From Cypionkella aquatica (lineage in GTDB: Bacteria; Pseudomonadota; Alphaproteobacteria; Rhodobacterales; Rhodobacteraceae): a stretch of DNA of 64,000 bases. The stretch is taken from NCBI RefSeq assembly GCF_030161095.1, contig NZ_BSPP01000004.1:248001-312000 (forward strand). Direction: 5' to 3'. Made by a program: the position numbers and the translations under genes. Numbering within the stretch: the stretch's first letter is position 1; every line of letters begins with the position of its first letter. The notes under the pieces are model-generated. The model searched no databases. It was not told the DNA's origin and saw only the letters and a list, made by a program, of their open reading frames with translations. Below are positions 42,511 through 51,614 of this stretch, one piece after another.

Positions 42511-44106
42511 TCAGGCGACCTCGAACTGCAGCGCCTTGACCTGCTGGAACATGCCGGTGGATTCGAGGGTTTCGAGCACCTTCGGGTCAATGGCTTGATC
42601 CAGATAGAGAATCGCGATGGCTTGTTTGCCAATGCCTTCGCGGCCAAGCGTAAAGTTGGCGATGTTGACGTTGTTTTTCGACATCGTCATGCCGAGAAGG
42701 CCGATGATGCCGGGCACATCTTCGTTGGTGGTATACAGCATATGCGCGCCGATTTCGGCGTCGATATTGATGCCTTTGATCTGAATGAAACGCGGTTTGC
42801 CATCGCTGAAGCAGGTGCCTGCGACCGAACGCTCGCGCGATTCTGTCACCATCGTCACTTTGATATAGGCATCAAAGGTGCCGGTCTTGTCTTGGCGGGT
42901 GGTCGAGATCTGGATGCCTTTGTCTTTGGCCACGATCGGGGCCGAGACGAGGTTCACATCAGGGTTCTGGGTTTTCAGCACGCCTGCGATGACAGCAGAA
43001 TTGAGCGCGGCCAAGTTCATGCCAGCGACGGTGCCATCATAGAGAATGTTGATCGCCTTGATCGGCTCTTCGGTCATCTGGCCGATGAAGGCGCCCAGAT
43101 GGCTGGCGAGTTTGATCCACGGCCCCATCACGGCGGCCTCTTCGGCGGTGACATTGGGCATGTTCAGCGCGTTGGAAACCGCACCCGTCAGCAAGTAATC
43201 CGACATTTGTTCTGCCACTTGCAGCGCGACGTTTTCTTGCGCTTCGGTGGTGGCCGCGCCCAGATGTGGGGTGCAGACGACATTCGGCAGGTTGAACAGC
43301 GGGGAATCTGTGGCGGGTTCAACCTCGAACACGTCCAGCGCCGCGCCTGCGACATGGCCGGATTTCAGCGCGGCGGCAAGCGCCGCCTCGTCGATCAGAC
43401 CGCCACGGGCGCAGTTGATGATGCGCACGCCTTTTTTGGTTTTGGCAAGGTTTTCTGCCGACAGGATGTTGCGGGTTTTATCGGTCAGCGGCACATGCAG
43501 GGTGATGAAATCGGCGCGGGCGAGCAGTTCTTCCAACTCGACCTTCTGCACGCCAAGGGTTTTCGCGCGTTCGTCCGACAGGAAGGGATCGTAGGCCACG
43601 ACCTTCATATGCAGGCCCACGGCGCGGTTGCAGACGATGCCGCCGATGTTGCCCGCCCCGATCACGCCGAGGGTTTTGTTGAACAATTCCACGCCCATGA
43701 AGCGGGATTTCTCCCATTTGCCGGCTTGGGTCGATGCGTTGGCTTCGGGCAATTGCCGCGCCACGGCGAACATCATTGCGATGGCGTGTTCGGCGGTGGT
43801 GATCGAGTTGCCGAACGGCGTGTTCATCACGATCACGCCTTTTTTCGACGCCGCCGGAATGTCGACGTTATCGACGCCGATGCCTGCGCGGCCGATCACT
43901 TTCAGCTTGGTGGCGACGCTGAGCAGTTTCTCGGTGGCTTTGGTGGCGGAACGGATGGCAAGGCCATCATATTGGTCGATGATCGCGGCAAGCGCGTCTT
44001 TGTCTTTGCCGAGTTTCGGCATGTAATCCACCTCGACCCCACGGTCGCGGAAGATTTGAACAGCAGTTTCAGAGAGTTCGTCGGATACGAGAACGCGGGG
44101 GGCCAT
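42511..44106 (-). CDS. serA: D-3-phosphoglycerate dehydrogenase
   Basis: A 531-residue enzyme that oxidises 3-phosphoglycerate with NAD, the first committed step of serine synthesis. The NAD site is GVIGAGNIGG, the arginine motif is NCARGGLIDEAAL, and the catalytic histidine lies in CTPHLGAATTEAQ. The long C-terminus carries the allosteric substrate-binding domain and an ACT domain (DVPGIIGLLGMTMSKNNVNIANFTLGR), so serine feedback is likely. The ATG at 44106 follows GGAG by six bases; a start at 44118 is an alternative. serC lies 53 bases upstream on the same strand. Confidence 0.97.
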   Translation of the reverse strand: MAPRVLVSDELSETAVQIFRDRGVEVDYMPKLGKDKDALAAIIDQYDGLAIRSATKATEKLLSVATKLKVIGRAGIGVDNVDIPAASKKGVIVMNTPFGNSITTAEHAIAMMFAVARQLPEANASTQAGKWEKSRFMGVELFNKTLGVIGAGNIGGIVCNRAVGLHMKVVAYDPFLSDERAKTLGVQKVELEELLARADFITLHVPLTDKTRNILSAENLAKTKKGVRIINCARGGLIDEAALAAALKSGHVAGAALDVFEVEPATDSPLFNLPNVVCTPHLGAATTEAQENVALQVAEQMSDYLLTGAVSNALNMPNVTAEEAAVMGPWIKLASHLGAFIGQMTEEPIKAINILYDGTVAGMNLAALNSAVIAGVLKTQNPDVNLVSAPIVAKDKGIQISTTRQDKTGTFDAYIKVTMVTESRERSVAGTCFSDGKPRFIQIKGINIDAEIGAHMLYTTNEDVPGIIGLLGMTMSKNNVNIANFTLGREGIGKQAIAILYLDQAIDPKVLETLESTGMFQQVKALQFEVA

Positions 44107-44159
44107 GGTGGACTCCATATGAAATGAGGGGGTGGGTGGGCCTGATGCCCACCGCGATT

Positions 44160-45308
44160 TCAAGCTTGAGCAGCGATTTCCGCGTGGAAAGCATGTGCGA
44201 GCCACGGCATCAGCGCGGCGACATCCGCGGTTTCCACGGTGGAGCCGCACCAGATCCGCAGGCCAGCAGGGGCATCGCGGTAAGCGCCAATGTCATAGGC
44301 CACTTTTGCCTGCTCCAGCCGTTTTGCGACAGCTTTGGCGAAAGCCTCGCCATCCTTGATGCGGGGATCGTTGAATTTCAGGCAGACGCTGGTGGTCGAG
44401 GCAATCGCCGGGGTTTCGGCAAGGTTTTGCAGCCACGGGTTTTCCGCGCAGAAATCCCACACCACTTTGGCATTGGCGGTTGCGCGCTTCACAAGCCCGT
44501 TCAGACCGCCGACCGATTGCGCCCATTTCAGCGACACGAGGTAATCTTCCACCGCCAGCATCGAGGGGGTGTTGATGGTTTCACCCACAAAGATGCCTTC
44601 GGTGATTTTACCTTTTGAGGTCATGCGAAAAATCTTCGGCAGCGGCCATGCGGGGGTGTAGGTTTCCAACCGCTCCACCGCGCGGGGCGACAGGATGATC
44701 ATGCCATGCGCGCCTTCGCCGCCCAGCACTTTCTGCCAAGAGAAGGTGGTCACATCCAGCTTTGCCCAATCAAGATCCATCGCGAAGGCCGCCGAGGTGG
44801 CGTCGCAGATGGTCAGACCCTGACGGTCAGCCGGGATCGCATCGGCATTGGGCAGACGGCAGCCCGAGGTGGTGCCGTTCCACGTGAAAACAACATCAGA
44901 ATTGAAATCGACGGTGGCGAGGTCAACGATCTGGCCGTAGGGCGCGATTTTAACTTTCGCATCCAGCTTCAACTGCTTGACCACATCGGTCACCCAGCCT
45001 TCACCGAAGCTCTCCCACGCCAACATCTCGACCGGGCGGGCGCCCAGCAGCGACCACATCGCCATCTCAACCGCGCCAGTATCCGAGCCTGGGACGATGC
45101 CGATGCGGTAGTCAGCGGGGACGTTCAGAATTTCGCGGGTCAGCTCAATCGCCTGTTTCAGCTTGGCCTTGCCAACAGAGGCACGGTGCGAGCGGCCCAA
45201 GGGCGCATCGTTAAGCATATCAAGGGAATAGCCGGGGATTTTGGCACAGGGGCCAGAAGAAAAACGCGGGTTAGCCGGGCGCGTTGCCGGGGCGGATAGA
45301 TCAGCCAT
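44160..45308 (-). CDS. serC: Phosphoserine aminotransferase
   Basis: A 382-residue class V aminotransferase that makes phosphoserine from 3-phosphohydroxypyruvate and glutamate. The PLP lysine is in [13 protein letters not shown]; the start [18 protein letters not shown] and [17 protein letters not shown] are typical of the alphaproteobacterial subgroup. The ATG at 45308 has GAGGA at the right distance; longer frames upstream are antisense to serB. It is first in the serC-serA operon, and its leader holds a strong hairpin. It is divergent from serB, so the whole serine pathway clusters here. Confidence 0.97.
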   Translation of the reverse strand: MADLSAPATRPANPRFSSGPCAKIPGYSLDMLNDAPLGRSHRASVGKAKLKQAIELTREILNVPADYRIGIVPGSDTGAVEMAMWSLLGARPVEMLAWESFGEGWVTDVVKQLKLDAKVKIAPYGQIVDLATVDFNSDVVFTWNGTTSGCRLPNADAIPADRQGLTICDATSAAFAMDLDWAKLDVTTFSWQKVLGGEGAHGMIILSPRAVERLETYTPAWPLPKIFRMTSKGKITEGIFVGETINTPSMLAVEDYLVSLKWAQSVGGLNGLVKRATANAKVVWDFCAENPWLQNLAETPAIASTTSVCLKFNDPRIKDGEAFAKAVAKRLEQAKVAYDIGAYRDAPAGLRIWCGSTVETADVAALMPWLAHAFHAEIAAQA

Positions 45309-45346
45309 AGTATCCTCGCAGATATAAGCCCTTCGTTGGGGAAGGG
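45309..45346 (-). promoter_or_regulatory. serC leader hairpin (serC-motif-like)
   Basis: Read on minus, CCCTTC / GAAGGG (45329-45346) pair around a six-base loop, then GCTTATATCTGCGAGGATACT leads into the serC ATG. Alphaproteobacteria carry a described serC RNA motif just upstream of serC-serA operons, and this hairpin plus the ribosome site looks like it. I judged this by eye, not with a covariance model. Confidence 0.55.
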
Positions 45347-45458
45347 TGTCCCGCCGCCGTGCATATTGCCCGCGCCGGGGTGGCGCAAGCCGGAAAATCG
45401 CGCTATTCCGGCGCATCATCTGCAAAAACCGACACAAATCTCCACTATCGGAAACATC

Positions 45459-46334
45459 ATGTTTGTAGCCACCTTGCTGACCAATCCCGCCCGCCCGGTG
45501 CTTGACCGTGTCACCGTTGAATCCTTGCGCAATGCTTGGGGCGGTGGCGATGCGGTTTGGCTTGACCCCGGTGTGGCGGCGGAATTTGGTCTTGAGGCGA
45601 TGCCCGCGAACCGTTGGGATGTGTGGCAGGGCTTGCAGGGCATGGGGATTGATCTGGTGGTGCAACCTGCCGAGGGGCGGCGCAAAAAGCTGCTGATCGC
45701 GGATATGGACAGCACGATGATCGAGCAGGAATGTATCGACGAGTTGGCCGATGAAGCAGGGGTTGGCGCGCATGTGGCAGGCATCACTGCGCGGGCGATG
45801 AATGGCGAGTTGGATTTTGAAGCGGCTCTGCGGGAAAGGGTGGGCCTGTTGGCGGGGCTGCCTGCATCGGTGATCGCGCAGGTGATCCGCGACCGGATCA
45901 CGCTGATGCCGGGGGGGCAAGTGTTGCTGGCGACGATGAAGGCGAACGGAGCCCATGCGGCGCTGGTCTCGGGTGGGTTCACGGCGTTTACTGCGGCAAT
46001 TGCGGGTGTGCTTGGGTTTGATGAAAATCGGGCGAATACGTTGCTGATCGCCGAGAACAAGCTGACGGGCAAGGTGGCGGAGCCTATCCTTGGCCGTGCT
46101 GCGAAGGTTGCGGCGCTGGAAGAGATTTCGGCGCGGCTGGGGATCTCGGTCGCAGAGGCGATGGCAGTGGGCGATGGCGCGAATGATCTGGGGATGTTGG
46201 CGCTGGCGGGGGCTGGCGTCGCGTTGCACGCCAAACCGAGCGTTGCGGCGCAGTGCGATTTGCGGGTAAACCACGGCGATCTGACGGCTTTGCTGTATAT
46301 GCAGGGCTACACGCGTGAGGAATTTGCCCAATGA
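45459..46334 (+). CDS. serB: Phosphoserine phosphatase
   Basis: A 291-residue HAD phosphatase that makes serine from phosphoserine. The catalytic motif [17 protein letters not shown] has the nucleophile and acid aspartates; later HAD motifs are VSGGFTAFT and [11 protein letters not shown]. An N-terminal ACT-like part of about 75 residues precedes them. The start at 45459 (MFVATLL) is chosen; a frame beginning at 45336 would overlap the serC leader. It is divergent from serC and overlaps the following acetyltransferase gene by 4 bases. Confidence 0.97.
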   Translation: MFVATLLTNPARPVLDRVTVESLRNAWGGGDAVWLDPGVAAEFGLEAMPANRWDVWQGLQGMGIDLVVQPAEGRRKKLLIADMDSTMIEQECIDELADEAGVGAHVAGITARAMNGELDFEAALRERVGLLAGLPASVIAQVIRDRITLMPGGQVLLATMKANGAHAALVSGGFTAFTAAIAGVLGFDENRANTLLIAENKLTGKVAEPILGRAAKVAALEEISARLGISVAEAMAVGDGANDLGMLALAGAGVALHAKPSVAAQCDLRVNHGDLTALLYMQGYTREEFAQ

Positions 46335-46819
46335 TCATCCGCCCTGCCCTGCCAACGGATGCAGCCGCAATGTCGGATTTGCAGAACCGGATCATCCGCA
46401 TCGGCGGCACCACGGCGCATGAGGTTGAGCATGATGCGGGTTATGTAGAGGCGCATTATATCACGGGGCCGGGGGTGATTTGTTGCCATCTGGCCGAGGA
46501 TGACAGCGGGCTGATCGGGTTTCAGTCCTTGGGGCGCAATGCAGCGCTCGCCGATGATTGGGGCGATATTGGCAGCTATGTGAACCCGGATCGGCAGCGG
46601 ACGGGCGCGGGGGCTGCGCTGTTTGCGGCGACTTTGGCGGTGGCGCGGGCCAAGGGCTTGGTGGCGATCAATGCAACCATTCGCGGCGATAATGTGCCGG
46701 GTTTGGGCTATTACAGCCGCCGGGGGTTTGTCGATTACGCCCATGATGCCGCGTATCGGTTGAAAGATGGTCGTGTGGTCGGGCGGGTTTCCAAGCGGTT
46801 CGAGGTGAGCGGTGTTTGA
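46331..46819 (+). CDS. GNAT family N-acetyltransferase
   Basis: A 162-residue acetyltransferase of the GNAT fold. The acetyl-CoA loop is in [27 protein letters not shown] (Q/R-x-x-G-x-G/A motif), and the C-terminal part [16 protein letters not shown] is typical. The substrate is unknown. Its ATG overlaps the serB stop by 4 bases, and its own end overlaps the next permease gene by 8 bases, so the three form one operon. Confidence 0.87.
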   Translation: MIIRPALPTDAAAMSDLQNRIIRIGGTTAHEVEHDAGYVEAHYITGPGVICCHLAEDDSGLIGFQSLGRNAALADDWGDIGSYVNPDRQRTGAGAALFAATLAVARAKGLVAINATIRGDNVPGLGYYSRRGFVDYAHDAAYRLKDGRVVGRVSKRFEVSGV

Positions 46820-47573
46820 GATTGCCAGCCATCTGGTGCTGTTGCTGGTGTTGGCGGCGTTCTTTGCGGGCTTTGTCGATGCGATTGCGGGCGGGGGCGG
46901 GCTGATCTCGGTTCCGGCGCTGTTGTTGGCGGGGGCGTCACCGATTGAGGCTTTGGCCACCAACAAACTTCAGGGCAGTTTTGGCGCGGGGACGGCGGCG
47001 CTGGCCTATGCGCGGGCGGGGCATGTGCGGCCGCTGGATCAGTTGGGGATGGCTGCGGTGTCGGCGTTGGGCGGCGGGATGGGCGCGCTGGTGGCGCATC
47101 TGATGCCTGCCGAGGTGCTGCGGATCATCATGCCGGTTATTCTGGTTGCGGTGGCGCTGTTCTTTGCCCTGAAGCCGGGGCTGACGGATGCGGACAGGGT
47201 GGAACGGATCAAGCCTGCAGTGTTCGCCTTTACCGCCGTGCCGATGATTGCGGCCTATGATGGCTTCTTTGGGCCGGGCACGGGCAGCTTCTTTATGCTG
47301 GCCTTTGTGATGCTGGCGGGGTTCGGCGTTTTGAAGGCGACGGCCCACACCAAGATGCTGAACTTTGCCTCGAACCTTGGGTCACTTTCGGTGTTTGTCT
47401 GGAGCGGGGCAATGTGGTGGGGGGTTGGCCTTGCGATGGCTGTGGGTCAGGTGGCGGGCGCGGCTTTGGGGGCCAAACTTGCGATGCGGATCGGGGCGCG
47501 GCTGATCAAACCTTTGCTGGTGGTGACATCGACGGGCATGGCCTTGCGGTTGCTTTGGCAGGCGTTTGGCTGA
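46812..47573 (+). CDS. TSUP family permease (TauE/SafE-like)
   Basis: A 253-residue inner-membrane protein with about eight hydrophobic segments. The family repeats are FAGFVDAIAGGGGLISVPALLL near the start and FGPGTGSFFMLAFVMLAGFGVLKATAHTKMLNFASNLGSL in the second half. Members export or import sulfite, sulfonates or other organic anions; the substrate here is unknown. It begins with GTG at 46812 inside the GNAT gene end. A 7-bp inverted repeat follows the stop. Confidence 0.88.
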   Translation: MFEIASHLVLLLVLAAFFAGFVDAIAGGGGLISVPALLLAGASPIEALATNKLQGSFGAGTAALAYARAGHVRPLDQLGMAAVSALGGGMGALVAHLMPAEVLRIIMPVILVAVALFFALKPGLTDADRVERIKPAVFAFTAVPMIAAYDGFFGPGTGSFFMLAFVMLAGFGVLKATAHTKMLNFASNLGSLSVFVWSGAMWWGVGLAMAVGQVAGAALGAKLAMRIGARLIKPLLVVTSTGMALRLLWQAFG

Positions 47574-47592
47574 TGGTCCCAACTCGGGACCA
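47574..47592. repeat. Inverted repeat after the TSUP gene
   Basis: Perfect TGGTCCC / GGGACCA with an AACTC loop directly after the stop codon, followed by six A residues. On plus it lacks a T tail, so it is a weak terminator candidate at best. Confidence 0.4.
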
Positions 47593-47654
47593 AAAAATAC
47601 TGTTTTATATCAGCATCTTGACTGTGCCGCATTAACGAATTTTTAACGATTGCA

Positions 47655-47680
47655 GGCTTTTGAAGGATATTGCAAAAGCC
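47655..47680. repeat. Hairpin in the SulP upstream region
   Basis: Perfect 8-bp GGCTTTTG / CAAAAGCC with a 10-base loop, in an AT-richer stretch ahead of the SulP gene. The rest of the 248-base gap (47574-47821) shows no gene. It could be a leader element or protein site. Confidence 0.35.
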
Positions 47681-47821
47681 AGCGCAACGCGGTTGCAGCT
47701 TGGCATTCGCACGATGATCGCCTAAGCCCGTGCAAGACTCACTTGGACCCGGTGCAATCCCGGGTGGCTATTCCAGCCGCCGATCCGCTGGACAACGCAT
47801 CAATCGCGTAACATCAAAATC

Positions 47822-49243
47822 ATGAGCACTTTACCCCATTATCTGCGCCAATGGCGCGAAAACCCTGTGCGGGAAATACTGGCCGGGGCGGTCGCAACCT
47901 TTGCCCTGATCCCCGAAGTGATCGCGTTTTCGGTCACGGCGGGGGTGGACCCGTCGGTGGGGCTGTATTCGTCTTTCGTGATCAGCATTGTGATCGCGCT
48001 GTTTGGCGGGCGGCCTGCGATGATCTCGGCGGCGGCAGGGTCGGTGGCGCTGGTGGTGGCACCGTTGGTGCGCGAGCATGGCATTGAGTATTTGTTCGCG
48101 GCGGGGTTGCTGGGGGGCGCGTTTCAGGTGCTGTTCGGCTTTGCCCGGCTGTCTTCGCTGATGCGCTATGTGTCGAACTCGGTCCGCACCGGGTTTGTCA
48201 ACGCGCTGGCGGTGCTGATCTTTGCCGCACAACTGCCGCATATCGTGAACGCCGGGGCTTTGGGCTATGGCGTGATCGCAGCGGGGCTGGCGATCATCTA
48301 CCTTGCGCCACGGCTGATCACGGCAATTCCGGCACCGCTGATTTGCGTCATCGTGCTGACCGGGCTTTGCGCGGTGTTGGGCATTGATGTGCCACGGATC
48401 AGCGATCTGGGCCAATTGCCAGAGGGATTGCCGATCTTTGCGCTGCCGCAGGTGCCGTTTGATCTGGAGTTGCTGAACATCATCTTCCTGCCCGCCTTGG
48501 CGATTGCGATGGTGGGGCTGCTGGAATCGCTGATGACGGCGGGGGTGGTCGATGATCAAACCGGCACTCCGTCGAACAAAGACGCCGAGGCGCGCGGGCT
48601 GGGGCTGGCAAATATGGCGACCAGTCTGTTTGGCGGCATCGCGGGCTGCGGGATGATCGGGCAGACCGTGTCAAACGTGAAATACGGCGGGCGCGGGCGG
48701 CTTTCAACGATGGCGGCGGGGGGGATTTTGCTGATCTTGATGGTGGCGCTGAAGGATGTTGTCGGGCAAGTGCCGGTGGCGGCGCTGGTGGCCATCATGA
48801 TCATGGTGTCGATTGATACGTTTGATTGGGGATCGCTGCGGCGGTTGCGCGGCACGCCGCTGCTGTCAAATCTGGTGATGCTGGTGACGGTTGCGGTCAC
48901 GATCATCAGTCACAACCTGTCGCTGGGCGTGCTGGTTGGCGTGCTGATGAGCGGGGTGTTCTTTGCCGCCAAGGTGGCGCGGATGCAGCAGGTGCGGCGC
49001 GACGGCGATCTTTATGTGGTCGAAGGTCAGATCTTTTTCGCCTCGGCTGATGCGTTTATCGAGGCGTTTGACCCGATTGACCATGACGGCCCGGTGACGA
49101 TTGATCTGACGCGGGCGCAGCTGTGGGACATCACGGCTTTGGCGGCGGTGGACAAGGTGCGCGAGCGGTTCGCGCGGCACGGGCTGGCGGTTGAGATCAT
49201 CGGGCAGAAAACCGGGGCCGATCTGCTGGTGCGCGGGGTCTAA
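47822..49243 (+). CDS. SulP family anion permease with STAS domain
   Basis: A 473-residue inner-membrane transporter of the SulP/SLC26 family, which moves sulfate, bicarbonate or dicarboxylates. The start REILAGAVATFALIPEVIAFSVTAGVDPSVGLYSSF, and the stretch GNxxAGLFGG-like GLANMATSLFGGIAGCGMIGQTVSN, are family marks; 10-14 hydrophobic segments follow each other up to about residue 380. The C-terminal end (about 390-473) is a short STAS domain (VEGQIFFASADAFIEAFD, VTIDLTRAQLWDITALAAVDKV). The substrate is not known. Confidence 0.92.
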   Translation: MSTLPHYLRQWRENPVREILAGAVATFALIPEVIAFSVTAGVDPSVGLYSSFVISIVIALFGGRPAMISAAAGSVALVVAPLVREHGIEYLFAAGLLGGAFQVLFGFARLSSLMRYVSNSVRTGFVNALAVLIFAAQLPHIVNAGALGYGVIAAGLAIIYLAPRLITAIPAPLICVIVLTGLCAVLGIDVPRISDLGQLPEGLPIFALPQVPFDLELLNIIFLPALAIAMVGLLESLMTAGVVDDQTGTPSNKDAEARGLGLANMATSLFGGIAGCGMIGQTVSNVKYGGRGRLSTMAAGGILLILMVALKDVVGQVPVAALVAIMIMVSIDTFDWGSLRRLRGTPLLSNLVMLVTVAVTIISHNLSLGVLVGVLMSGVFFAAKVARMQQVRRDGDLYVVEGQIFFASADAFIEAFDPIDHDGPVTIDLTRAQLWDITALAAVDKVRERFARHGLAVEIIGQKTGADLLVRGV

Positions 49244-49325
49244 GCTGCCTTGCTTTGCAGCGCAGATGCCCCAACTATAGCAGGAGAGGCCACGCTATGC
49301 CTGCCCGCCATGCAAGGACATTGGG

Positions 49326-50453
49326 ATGAAACGCCCCTTCGCTGCGGCCATGCGCCGGGCCAATAGGTTGATGCGGCCCGCCAAGCTGGGCAAGGCTGCC
49401 AAATCACTGCAAAAGATGATGACAGGGATGGCGCTTGCACCGCTGGCGGCGCTGGTGCCCAAGGCGAAGGTGGCGCGCAAGGCTAAGGTGGCACGCAAGC
49501 CAAAGGTGGGGCAGACCTTGGGCACAGTGTTGCAGCAGTTACGCAAGGTGCAAGGGTTGACGCCGGAAGTGGCGGCGGATGATCCGCCACGCTTGGCTGC
49601 GGGCGCGCAATATCTGACGCGGACGCATCGGACAGCGGCGGGGGCGCGCGGTTACAAGCTGTATCTGCCCGCGCATCCGCCCAAGGGGCTGATCGTGATG
49701 CTGCATGGCTGCAAGCAGAACCCGGATGATTTCGCGCGGGGCACCGATATGAACCGGCTGGCAGAAAAGCATGATCTGGCGGTTGCCTATCCGGCCCAAA
49801 CCACGCGGCACAATCCGGCGGCCTGTTGGAACTGGTTCGCCCCCAGCAATCAACGGCGCAGCAGTGGCGAGCCTGCAATTCTGGCCTCATTGACCCGCAA
49901 GCTGATGCAGGAATTTGGCCTGAAGCGCGAGGGGGTGTTTGTAGCGGGCCTGTCGGCGGGCGGGGCAATGGCTGCTATTCTGGCGGATGTTTACCCGGAT
50001 CTGTTTGCGGCGGCGGGGATTCATTCCGGGCTGGCGCGCGGTGCGGCGCATGACGTGTTTTCGGCAATGGCTGCGATGCGCAATGGTGGCGCAGGGGCAG
50101 AGACGTTGCCGGATCAGGGCGCTCATCCACCCCGGCGGATCATTTTTCAGGGTGATGCGGACAGCACGGTGCATCCCGCAAACGCCGAAATGCTGCTGAC
50201 AGCGGCGGTTGGCGCCGGTGCAGAGCCTGTCAAAACTAGCAAACGCAGCGTCAATGGCCGCGCCTATGTCCGTCGCGATTATGGTGGCGCGGGCGATGCA
50301 GCGCTGGTGCAGCTGTGGTTGCTGGAAGGCGCCGGGCATGCGTGGTCTGGCGGAAATAAGGCAGGATCTTATGCGGATTCAACCGGGCCGGATGCGTCGG
50401 CGCTGATGATGCGGTTCTTTTTGGCGGAAAAGGGTGTTGGGCAAGGCAGCTGA
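49326..50453 (+). CDS. PHB depolymerase family esterase
   Basis: A 375-residue alpha/beta hydrolase of the LpqC/PHB depolymerase type. The nucleophile is S210 in GLSAGGAM; the oxyanion strand GLIVMLHGCKQNPDDFA and the conserved NPAACWNWF precede it, and GAGHAWSGG near the end carries the catalytic histidine. A basic N-terminal region of about 65 residues includes a short tandem repeat (AKVARKAKVARKPKV), not a normal signal peptide, so the protein may bind granules or another polyanion, or be cytoplasmic. The substrate may be PHB oligomers or another ester. It stands alone. Confidence 0.87.
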   Translation: MKRPFAAAMRRANRLMRPAKLGKAAKSLQKMMTGMALAPLAALVPKAKVARKAKVARKPKVGQTLGTVLQQLRKVQGLTPEVAADDPPRLAAGAQYLTRTHRTAAGARGYKLYLPAHPPKGLIVMLHGCKQNPDDFARGTDMNRLAEKHDLAVAYPAQTTRHNPAACWNWFAPSNQRRSSGEPAILASLTRKLMQEFGLKREGVFVAGLSAGGAMAAILADVYPDLFAAAGIHSGLARGAAHDVFSAMAAMRNGGAGAETLPDQGAHPPRRIIFQGDADSTVHPANAEMLLTAAVGAGAEPVKTSKRSVNGRAYVRRDYGGAGDAALVQLWLLEGAGHAWSGGNKAGSYADSTGPDASALMMRFFLAEKGVGQGS

Positions 50454-50563
50454 TAGTCATTTATCTTGTTGATAAAGCTAGTGATTTTCAAAAGATCGGA
50501 CGCGTTGCGGTTTTCAGGACGATATTTTTTAATATTTAAGTAATTTTTCTCTTCGCCAGACAT

Positions 50564-50592
50564 TTGACAAAATTGCCTCCTAGCTTGCTCTC
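50564..50592 (+). promoter_or_regulatory. Possible promoter of the regulator-Hpt operon
   Basis: A perfect TTGACA (50564-50569) lies in a 207-base, clearly AT-rich gap (50454-50660). A weak -10 such as GCTCTC follows at 17-18 bases. The upstream AT-rich part (TTTTTTAATATTT) could help as an UP-like element. Confidence 0.35.
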
Positions 50593-50660
50593 ATAGATTG
50601 TATTGGCTGGCACTTAAGACCAGCGATTCAATCTTAAGGCATCGTTCAAGAGGGATAATC

Positions 50661-51614
50661 ATGAAGCTGTTGGCTGTTGACGACGATCCGGTTTTTCTTG
50701 GTGTTCTGGTTCTGATGCTCAACACTCTGGGTCAGGATGAGGTGACTGTTGCGCCGTCGGGGATGAAAGCCCTTGAGATCTTGCACCTGACGCCCGAGCC
50801 GTTTGACTGCATCTTGCTGGATATTCAAATGCCGGGGATGACTGGGGTAGAGCTGTGTCAGCGTATTCGCAGCATTTCGGCCTATCGCCGCACGCCCATC
50901 GTGATGATCACCGCGATGACGGGAAAGCGGTTTATTGACGATGCTTTCGCCGCAGGGGCGACCGATTATGTCACCAAGCCGCTGGATGCGGTTGATCTGA
51001 AAGCCCGTCTGGGCATGGTCACGCGGCTGTTGAACGAACGCCGTATTACCGCAACGCTGGAGCAGAAATTTGACCAGCGCCACGATGCGGTGACAATCGA
51101 CGTTGATTTCGACTCGCCGTTTCCTGTGCCGGGTTTTGCGCGTGGCATCGACTATCTGGCGCTGGAAAACTATCTGCTGATGCTTGGCAACAAGCGGATG
51201 TACAACACAGCGGCACTGGGGATTTCGGTGCAGAACGCGGGCGCGTTTTACAGGAAGGCGTCGGCCTCGGCTTTCGTGAATATGCTGGGCGATGTCGGCT
51301 CGGCGATCACCGATGCGACCAAGGCGGATCAGATGATGATTGCCTATGCAGGTGCCGGCAATTTTGTGGCCGTGTTGTCGGGCAATTCTGCAATCGACCG
51401 CGAGGATTTGCAGATGGCTTTGCAAGCGGGCATTGAGGATTTCGCTAGCTTTTACGCGGCGGATCGCTTGCCTTTGCCACAGATCAAAGTCGGCAAATTG
51501 GTGCGCGCCTCGTTCTTTGGCTTGTTCAATCCGACAAATATTCTGGAAAATGCGGTGGCTTTGGCGCAATCTGATCTGGATGGGAAAGCCAAAGCGTGGT
51601 GGAGTGCTGCATGA
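50661..51614 (+). CDS. Response regulator with degenerate GGDEF-like output domain
   Basis: A 317-residue regulator. The receiver (1-125) has D7/D8, the phospho-acceptor D54 (ILLDIQMPGM), T85-like ITAMTG and K107 (TKPLD). The C-terminal domain (about 140-300) has the secondary-structure order of a nucleotide cyclase: a first strand ALGISVQNAGAFYRKAS, then helix, and MMIAYAGAGNFVAVL. In that last segment GAGNF (231-235) stands where GGDEF would be, so c-di-GMP synthesis is unlikely. A ribosome site GAGGGA precedes the ATG. Its stop overlaps the Hpt gene by 4 bases. Confidence 0.8.
   Translation: MKLLAVDDDPVFLGVLVLMLNTLGQDEVTVAPSGMKALEILHLTPEPFDCILLDIQMPGMTGVELCQRIRSISAYRRTPIVMITAMTGKRFIDDAFAAGATDYVTKPLDAVDLKARLGMVTRLLNERRITATLEQKFDQRHDAVTIDVDFDSPFPVPGFARGIDYLALENYLLMLGNKRMYNTAALGISVQNAGAFYRKASASAFVNMLGDVGSAITDATKADQMMIAYAGAGNFVAVLSGNSAIDREDLQMALQAGIEDFASFYAADRLPLPQIKVGKLVRASFFGLFNPTNILENAVALAQSDLDGKAKAWWSAA

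Noticed and set aside
44160-46331. 723-codon minus-strand frame joining serC with sequence antisense to serB
   Set aside because: The first half is antisense to serB; the conserved SerC start and ribosome site are at 45308.
47747-47775. tRNA-like T arm followed by a CCA: ACCCGG-TGCAATC-CCGGGT then TGGCTATTCCA
   Set aside because: There is no matching 5' acceptor strand (ATAGCCA) at the expected distance, no D or anticodon arm, and the T loop has G where T is invariant. A chance match.
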